The notes beneath the pieces were generated by a model. That model worked only from the letters and a program-made list of their open reading frames with translations. It had not been told where the DNA came from and ran no database searches. From positions 1-5,328 of the forward strand of contig CAKTZP010000137.1 of the NCBI GenBank assembly GCA_934636045.1: a stretch of DNA of 5,328 bases, in the 5' to 3' direction. The position numbers and the translations under genes are program-made. This document shows, in pieces, positions 1 through 3,448 of this stretch. Source of the stretch: an uncultured Oscillospiraceae bacterium (GTDB lineage: Bacteria > Bacillota > Clostridia > Oscillospirales > Oscillospiraceae). Each line of letters begins with the position of its first letter. Position 1 is the stretch's first letter.

Positions 1-374
1 CCTGCGGGCGCACGTTCGTGAAGATGACCAAGCCGCGCGGCCGCACGGACGACATGCTCATCATCCGCGGCGTGAATGTCTTCCCGTCGCAGATCGAGAC
101 TGTGCTGCTCGACCATGGCTACAGTGCAAACTATCAGATCGTCGTTGACCGCGAACACAATTTTGACAGCATCGAGGTGCAGGTCGAGATCAGCAACGAG
201 GTCTTCTCGGACACCGTCCGCGGCCTTTCGCAGCGTGCACGCGAGCTTTCCGAGGCGCTCAAGAGCATCCTCGGCGTCAACGCCAAGGTCACACTGCTTG
301 AACCGAACACCATTCCCCGCTCGGAGGGCAAGGCGGTTCGCGTCATCGACCGCCGCAAACTGATCGAACGATAA
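1..374 (+). CDS. paaK: Phenylacetate-CoA ligase (AMP-forming), C-terminal fragment
   Basis: This is the last ~123 codons of an acyl-adenylate-forming enzyme, cut by the window edge; the frame is open from position 3 and no start is visible (the GTG at 18 is an internal Val). Family members are usually about 430 residues, so roughly 70% is missing. Seen: the hinge region with [20 protein letters not shown] at about positions 42-101, the hallmark of PaaK-type ligases, and a C-terminal SEGKAVRV stretch whose Lys (codon 330-332) corresponds to the lysine that AMP-forming ligases use in adenylation. Family knowledge: these cytoplasmic enzymes make aryl-CoA from an arylacetate, ATP and CoA. In anaerobes they often sit near indolepyruvate:ferredoxin oxidoreductase genes. 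It is followed after 13 nt by an ACT protein, which is a frequent neighbour. The exact acid substrate cannot be told from this fragment. Confidence 0.93.
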   Translation, partial: CGRTFVKMTKPRGRTDDMLIIRGVNVFPSQIETVLLDHGYSANYQIVVDREHNFDSIEVQVEISNEVFSDTVRGLSQRARELSEALKSILGVNAKVTLLEPNTIPRSEGKAVRVIDRRKLIER

Positions 375-380
375 AGGAGG
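373..380 (+). promoter_or_regulatory. Ribosome binding site of the ACT-domain gene
   Basis: AAAGGAGG overlaps the TAA stop of the ligase gene and lies 7 nt before the ATG at 388. It fixes that start and suggests the two genes are translated from one mRNA. Confidence 0.85.
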
Positions 381-387
381 AAGCAAA

Positions 388-816
388 ATGGTAAAGCAAT
401 TGTCCGTGTTTCTTCAGAACAAATCCGGCAAGATCGCTGCGATTACCGATGCGCTGGCGCGCGCCGGAATCGATATCCGCGCGCTTTCCATTGCGGACAC
501 GACGGATTTCGGTATTTTACGGATGCTCGTGAGCAACATCGACGAAGCCAAGCGCGTGCTGGACGGGCAGAGCTGTATTGTCAGCGTCAACGAGGTCGTG
601 GTCGTGGCCGTGCCGGACGAGCCGGGCGGGTTGTCCAAGGTGCTGTCGCTCATGGCTTGCAGCAGCATCGACATCGAATATATGTACTCGCTGATCGATC
701 GCGGTGCGAAGGACGCATATATGGTGTTCCGCGTTTCAAATGAGGAAAAGCTGCTGGCGCTGCTCAGCGACAACGGGCTGCACGTTGTCCCGCCGCACAC
801 GCTGGGCTTGCATTAA
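388..816 (+). CDS. Tandem ACT-domain protein
   Basis: A 142-residue cytoplasmic protein made of two consecutive ACT folds and nothing else. The first spans about residues 1-66 and opens with VKQLSVFLQNKSGKIAAIT. The second spans about 68-142 and opens with VVVVAVPDEPGGLSKVLS. Both show the ACT pattern: a beta strand, then a loop (N-K-S-G / D-E-P-G) followed by a helix, and then a second strand (GIDIRAL and SIDIEYMY). The Gly of that loop is where ACT domains usually bind amino acids at dimer interfaces. Stand-alone double-ACT proteins of this size commonly sit beside phenylacetate-CoA ligases and 2-oxoacid ferredoxin oxidoreductases. Their function is not established; sensing of an aromatic or branched-chain amino acid is the likely role. 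The start is set by the strong RBS at 373-380. No catalytic domain is present. Confidence 0.93.
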   Translation: MVKQLSVFLQNKSGKIAAITDALARAGIDIRALSIADTTDFGILRMLVSNIDEAKRVLDGQSCIVSVNEVVVVAVPDEPGGLSKVLSLMACSSIDIEYMYSLIDRGAKDAYMVFRVSNEEKLLALLSDNGLHVVPPHTLGLH

Positions 817-821
817 GGAGG
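815..821 (+). promoter_or_regulatory. Ribosome binding site of the aminotransferase gene
   Basis: AAGGAGG overlaps the TAA stop of the ACT gene and lies 9 nt before the ATG at 831. It favours 831 over a second in-frame ATG at 840, which would be 18 nt away. Confidence 0.85.
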
Positions 822-830
822 TGCCGGACA

Positions 831-1997
831 ATGCAGGAAATGAGCAGAACGACCCGACATTTTACCGATTCCGTCATCCGACGGATGACCCGTGTATCAC
901 TGGCCTGCGGCGCGATCAATCTGGCGCAGGGCTTCCCGGACTTTGACCCCCCCAAGGCGCTGACCGACCGGCTGGCCGAGGTCAGTGCGCAGGGGCCGCA
1001 TCAGTATCCGATCACCATGGGCGCACCGAATTTCCGACGCGCGCTGGCAAAAAAATGCGGCCGCTTCATGGGACGCACGCTCGACCCTGAGACGGAAATG
1101 GTCATCACCATTGGCTCGACCGAGGCGATGGTCGACACGCTTTTGGCACTGACGAACCCCGGCGATAAGATCATCATCTTCTCGCCGTACTTTGAAAATT
1201 ACCGTGCGCAGACGCTCTTCGTCGGCTGCGAGCCCGTGTTCGTCCCGCTGATCCCGCCGACGTTCCGCTTTGATGCGGACGTTTTGGAGGATGCGTTCCG
1301 GCAGGGTGTCAAGGCAATCCTGATCTGCAATCCCTCGAACCCCAGCGGCAAGGTCTTCACCCGCCAGGAGCTGGAGCAAATTGCGTCGTTGGCAATCAAA
1401 TATGATGCGTATGTGATCATGGATGAGGTCTATGAGCACATCGTTTATGCACCGCATCAGCATATTTACATGAACAGTCTGCCCGGCATGTGGGAGCGGA
1501 CGGTCTCCTGCAGCTCGCTGTCGAAGACCTATTCCATCACAGGCTGGCGCTTGGGCTATGCCATTGCGCCGCAGGAAATCATGGATAAAATCAAGCAGTT
1601 CCACGACTTCAACACCGTCGGTGCAGCCTCTCCGCTGATGGAGGCAGCCGTCGTCGGCCTTGAGATGCCCGACAGCTACTACGAGGAATTTGGCGCGCAC
1701 TATGCGCACTTGAAGCATCTCTTCACCGAGGGTCTCGACCGCATCGGCATGGAGTATACCGACCCTGAGGGCACATATTTTGTGCTGGCCAATATCGGAA
1801 AGTACCTAAAAAAGGGCCAGAACGACGTGGAATTCTGCCTCGAAATGGCGGAAAAGGTAGGCGTTGCCGCTGTCCCCGGCAGCTCGTTCTTTATGGAGGA
1901 TGTCGGCGATATTATCCGCCTGCATTTTGCGAAAAAGGACGAGACCCTGCTGGAGGCGCTCAACCGCCTGTCTGACATGAAGTCCAAGCTGGGTTGA
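831..1997 (+). CDS. Class I/II PLP-dependent aminotransferase (AspC/PatA-like)
   Basis: A 388-residue fold-type I aminotransferase of normal family length and apparently intact. Motifs in order: NLAQGFPDF near residue 30 (substrate-side loop), GSTEAM near 95 (PLP phosphate loop), NPSNPSGK with Asn167 (PLP O3' contact), DEVYEH with Asp198 (pyridine N) and Tyr201, SSLSKTYSITGWRLGY with the Schiff-base Lys232 and Arg240 (phosphate contact), and Arg363 in IIRLHFAKKD, the expected substrate-carboxylate arginine. It transfers an amino group between an amino acid and a 2-oxo acid in the cytoplasm. Subgroup and substrate cannot be read safely; aspartate, aromatic amino acids or a broad-range PatA-type activity are all possible. 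Its place behind an aryl-CoA ligase and an ACT sensor makes an aromatic amino acid/arylpyruvate pair the best guess (inference). It is the last gene of the operon and is followed by two hairpins. Confidence 0.95.
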   Translation: MQEMSRTTRHFTDSVIRRMTRVSLACGAINLAQGFPDFDPPKALTDRLAEVSAQGPHQYPITMGAPNFRRALAKKCGRFMGRTLDPETEMVITIGSTEAMVDTLLALTNPGDKIIIFSPYFENYRAQTLFVGCEPVFVPLIPPTFRFDADVLEDAFRQGVKAILICNPSNPSGKVFTRQELEQIASLAIKYDAYVIMDEVYEHIVYAPHQHIYMNSLPGMWERTVSCSSLSKTYSITGWRLGYAIAPQEIMDKIKQFHDFNTVGAASPLMEAAVVGLEMPDSYYEEFGAHYAHLKHLFTEGLDRIGMEYTDPEGTYFVLANIGKYLKKGQNDVEFCLEMAEKVGVAAVPGSSFFMEDVGDIIRLHFAKKDETLLEALNRLSDMKSKLG

Positions 1998-2017
1998 TTG
2001 GGTCAATCAAAGTTTTT
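1994..2017 (+). terminator. Small hairpin plus T-run overlapping the aminotransferase stop
   Basis: TTGATTG (1994-2000) pairs perfectly with CAATCAA (2004-2010) around a 3-nt GGT loop, followed by AG and five T (2013-2017). The left arm contains the TGA stop codon. The 7-bp stem is AT-rich and so weak. It may be an auxiliary terminator or a 3'-end stabilising hairpin placed just before the main terminator. Confidence 0.45.
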
Positions 2018-2018
2018 C

Positions 2019-2057
2019 AAAAAAATGAAGTCCCGAACCGTCGGGACTTCATTTTTT
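2019..2057. terminator. Strong intrinsic terminator of the ligase-ACT-aminotransferase operon
   Basis: A perfect 17-bp inverted repeat: the left arm is 2020-2036, the loop is ACCG (2037-2040) and the right arm is 2041-2057. The GC-rich core GAAGTCCCGA/TCGGGACTTC is flanked by an A-run (2019-2025) on the left and a T-run (2052-2057) on the right, so the structure can stop transcription from both directions. It lies 22 nt past the aminotransferase stop and isolates the operon from the spore protein gene. Confidence 0.92.
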
Positions 2058-2256
2058 GTAAAGGTGATGATTGGGCGTCCTTTGCAGAAGGGGAGCTATA
2101 CGGAAAAATCCCGCCCCGCTTTTCCAAATTGAAAAAATACGGGTTTTTATCAAAAATTGTCACTGATATTTCTCCTTATGGCGGTAAAACTACCAGCGAG
2201 GAAATCAAATTCCTACATTTGATGACTTCAAAACGACAAAAGGAGATGGATGAAAC
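2058..2256. other. Non-coding, AT-richer intergenic stretch upstream of the spore protein gene
   Basis: About 200 nt between the terminator and the spore protein start. Composition is visibly different from the flanking genes: 2101-2220 is about 38% GC by hand count. It must hold the promoter of the spore gene, but I found no convincing forespore sigma-G match (G-H-A-T-R, ~18 nt, C-A-T-A-x-T-A). A weak imperfect hairpin is possible between CCCG at 2115-2118 and CGGG at 2140-2143, with TTTT/AAAA pairing inside and TTTTT (2144-2148) after it. An open frame runs through it from a TTG at 1994 to 2260, but that frame reads across both hairpins, starts inside the aminotransferase stop and resembles no family I know, so I do not call it a gene. 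Confidence 0.6.
2238..2245 (+). promoter_or_regulatory. Ribosome binding site of the spore protein gene
   Basis: AAAAGGAG lies 11 nt before the ATG at 2257. The spacing is slightly long but normal for a Firmicute gene, and it supports that start. Confidence 0.75.
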
Positions 2257-2451
2257 ATGAAGAACACGAATCAGATCAACGTTCCGGAAGCGCGCGAAGC
2301 GATGGACAAGTTCAAGATGGAAGCCGCCAGCGAAGTCGGCGTCAACCTGAAGCAGGGCTACAACGGCGACCTGACCTCCCGCGAAGCCGGTTCCGTCGGC
2401 GGCCAGATGGTCAAGAAAATGATCGAAGCCTACGAACGCAACATGAAGTAA
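2257..2451 (+). CDS. Alpha/beta-type small acid-soluble spore protein (SASP)
   Basis: A 64-residue protein with the two family signatures: KMEAASEVGVNL (residues 20-31), the region cut by the germination protease GPR, and GDLTSREAGSVGGQMVKKMI (37-56), the DNA-contacting C-terminal motif. These proteins coat spore DNA, shift it towards an A-like form and protect it against UV, heat and chemicals; on germination they are degraded to supply amino acids. Length is typical (60-75). Two deviations are visible. The GPR site usually reads E-I-A-S-E or similar, and here Ile is replaced by Ala (E22-A23-A24-S25-E26-V27). The usual Asn in R-x-N-G-S-V-G-G is Ala44. The gene is monocistronic, with a terminator on each side. 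Forespore (sigma G) expression is expected from the family, but no promoter is recognised. It is the best evidence that the host forms endospores. Confidence 0.95.
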   Translation: MKNTNQINVPEAREAMDKFKMEAASEVGVNLKQGYNGDLTSREAGSVGGQMVKKMIEAYERNMK

Positions 2452-2457
2452 TTCAGA

Positions 2458-2491
2458 AAAAGCGGCGGTTCCAATCGGAACCGTCGCTTTT
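2458..2491. terminator. Bidirectional intrinsic terminator between the spore gene and the convergent trxB-like gene
   Basis: A 15-bp stem (2458-2472 with 2477-2491, one G-T wobble at 2465/2484) closes on an AATC loop. The core GCGGCGGTTCC/GGAACCGTCGC is flanked by AAAAA on the left and TTTT on the right. It starts 7 nt after the spore gene stop and lies 44 nt beyond the stop of the minus-strand flavoprotein gene, so it probably serves both converging transcripts. Confidence 0.9.
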
Positions 2492-2535
2492 AATTTACGG
2501 GATCTATGTCAGCAGAACATGCGCTGCCATTTTCT

Positions 2536-3447
2536 TCATGCTTGACGATCGAGCCAGCGACAGGCATTGAGGGCGGCGGCGGCGCCGTCGGAAATGGCAG
2601 TGGCCACTTGCCGGTAGGCCTTGGTGCGGCAATCTCCGGCAGCAAAAACGCCCGGGGTCGCGGTGGTGCAGCTCTCATCGGCATCGATGTAGCCCTGCGC
2701 GTTCAGCTCCGCAATAGCGGCGAAGGGCGCATTTTCCGGCTCGGTGCCGATGGCGAGGAACGCGCCGTCGACTTCGAGACGGCTTTCTTTTCCGGTTTCG
2801 GTTTGCAGAAGGCGCAGCGCCGTGAGCACATTCTTTCCCTCGTAGCCGGTGACGACGGTGCTGTAGCGGTATTCGACGTTCGACCGGGCGGCGAGCGCTT
2901 CGACGAGCCGCTGCTCGCCGGTCAAAAAGGCGAGATTCTGGACGACTGTAACGCGCGCGCAAACCTCGGAGAGCAGGACGGCCTCCTGCAGTGCTGTGTT
3001 GCCGCCGCCAATGAGGGCAACGTGCTGGCCGCGATAGAACGCACCGTCGCAGACCGCACAGAAGGACAGGCCGTTGCCGATGAATTCTTCTTCGCGCGGC
3101 AGATACAGGCGGCGATGTCGTGCGCCCGCTGCGATGATGACCGACCGGGCCTCGTAGCTGTTGCTCTCTCCGACGACCGTTTTGACCGCGCCGTCACGGA
3201 CCTCCAGCACGGTATCCAAATCGATCTCCGCGCCGAGCGCCATGGCCTGCTCCAGCATCCGCTGGGCAAGCTCGTTACCGGAGATTTCGGCAAAGCCGGG
3301 ATAGTTTTCCAGCTTCGGCGAGAAGGTAATCTGGCCGCCGAAGGTATCGCGCTCGAGCACCAGCACCGACTTTCCGGCGCGGCGGGCGTAAATCGCAGCC
3401 GTCAGCCCCGCAGGACCCGCGCCGACAATAAGAATATCATAACACAT
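2536..3447 (-). CDS. trxB: Thioredoxin reductase-like FAD disulfide reductase with non-canonical NADPH site
   Basis: A 303-residue flavoprotein of the low-molecular-weight thioredoxin reductase family, full length and cytoplasmic. Domains: FAD Rossmann motif GAGPAG (residues 9-14); FGGQI (36-40) and ENYPGF (47-52), typical of TrxB; redox-active CAVC (Cys130, Cys133) followed by DG; second nucleotide-binding motif GGGNTA (147-152); FAD-binding GVFAAGD (266-272). The ATG at 3447 is chosen because AAGGAG lies 8 nt before it and MCYDILIVGAGPAG is a normal TrxB N-terminus; a GTG at 3477 is open in frame but has no reason to be used. The gene starts 1 nt after the nrdD-redoxin stop, so the two are almost certainly co-transcribed and coupled, and the fused redoxin is its likely substrate. 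Oddity: the HRR-x3-R motif that binds the NADPH 2'-phosphate in E. coli TrxB is absent; residues 170-176 read QNLAFLT. NADH, reduced ferredoxin or another donor is possible. Confidence applies to the family; the donor is unknown. Confidence 0.93.
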   Translation of the reverse strand: MCYDILIVGAGPAGLTAAIYARRAGKSVLVLERDTFGGQITFSPKLENYPGFAEISGNELAQRMLEQAMALGAEIDLDTVLEVRDGAVKTVVGESNSYEARSVIIAAGARHRRLYLPREEEFIGNGLSFCAVCDGAFYRGQHVALIGGGNTALQEAVLLSEVCARVTVVQNLAFLTGEQRLVEALAARSNVEYRYSTVVTGYEGKNVLTALRLLQTETGKESRLEVDGAFLAIGTEPENAPFAAIAELNAQGYIDADESCTTATPGVFAAGDCRTKAYRQVATAISDGAAAALNACRWLDRQA

Positions 3448-3448
3448 A

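Noticed and set aside
947..953. Run of seven C in the aminotransferase (Asp-Pro-Pro), possible frameshift or phase-variation tract
   Set aside because: The frame is intact through the tract, and seven bases is short for phase variation.
897..1718. 273-codon minus-strand frame opposite the aminotransferase
   Set aside because: Antisense shadow of a gene with a complete set of aminotransferase motifs.
1808..1814. A-AAA-AAG heptamer in the zero frame of the aminotransferase, the classic -1 slippery sequence
   Set aside because: The zero frame encodes the normal C-terminus, including Arg363. The -1 extension shows no recognisable domain, and I see no clear stimulatory element. Most likely chance Lys-Lys coding.
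2129..2157. TTGAAA, 17 nt, AAAAAT as a sigma-A-like promoter for the spore gene
   Set aside because: The -10 matches only 4 of 6 bases in an A/T-rich stretch, and SASP genes are expected to use sigma G.
1994..2260. 88-codon frame from a TTG between the aminotransferase and the spore gene
   Set aside because: It reads straight through two hairpins, begins within the preceding stop region without an RBS, and matches no family I recognise.
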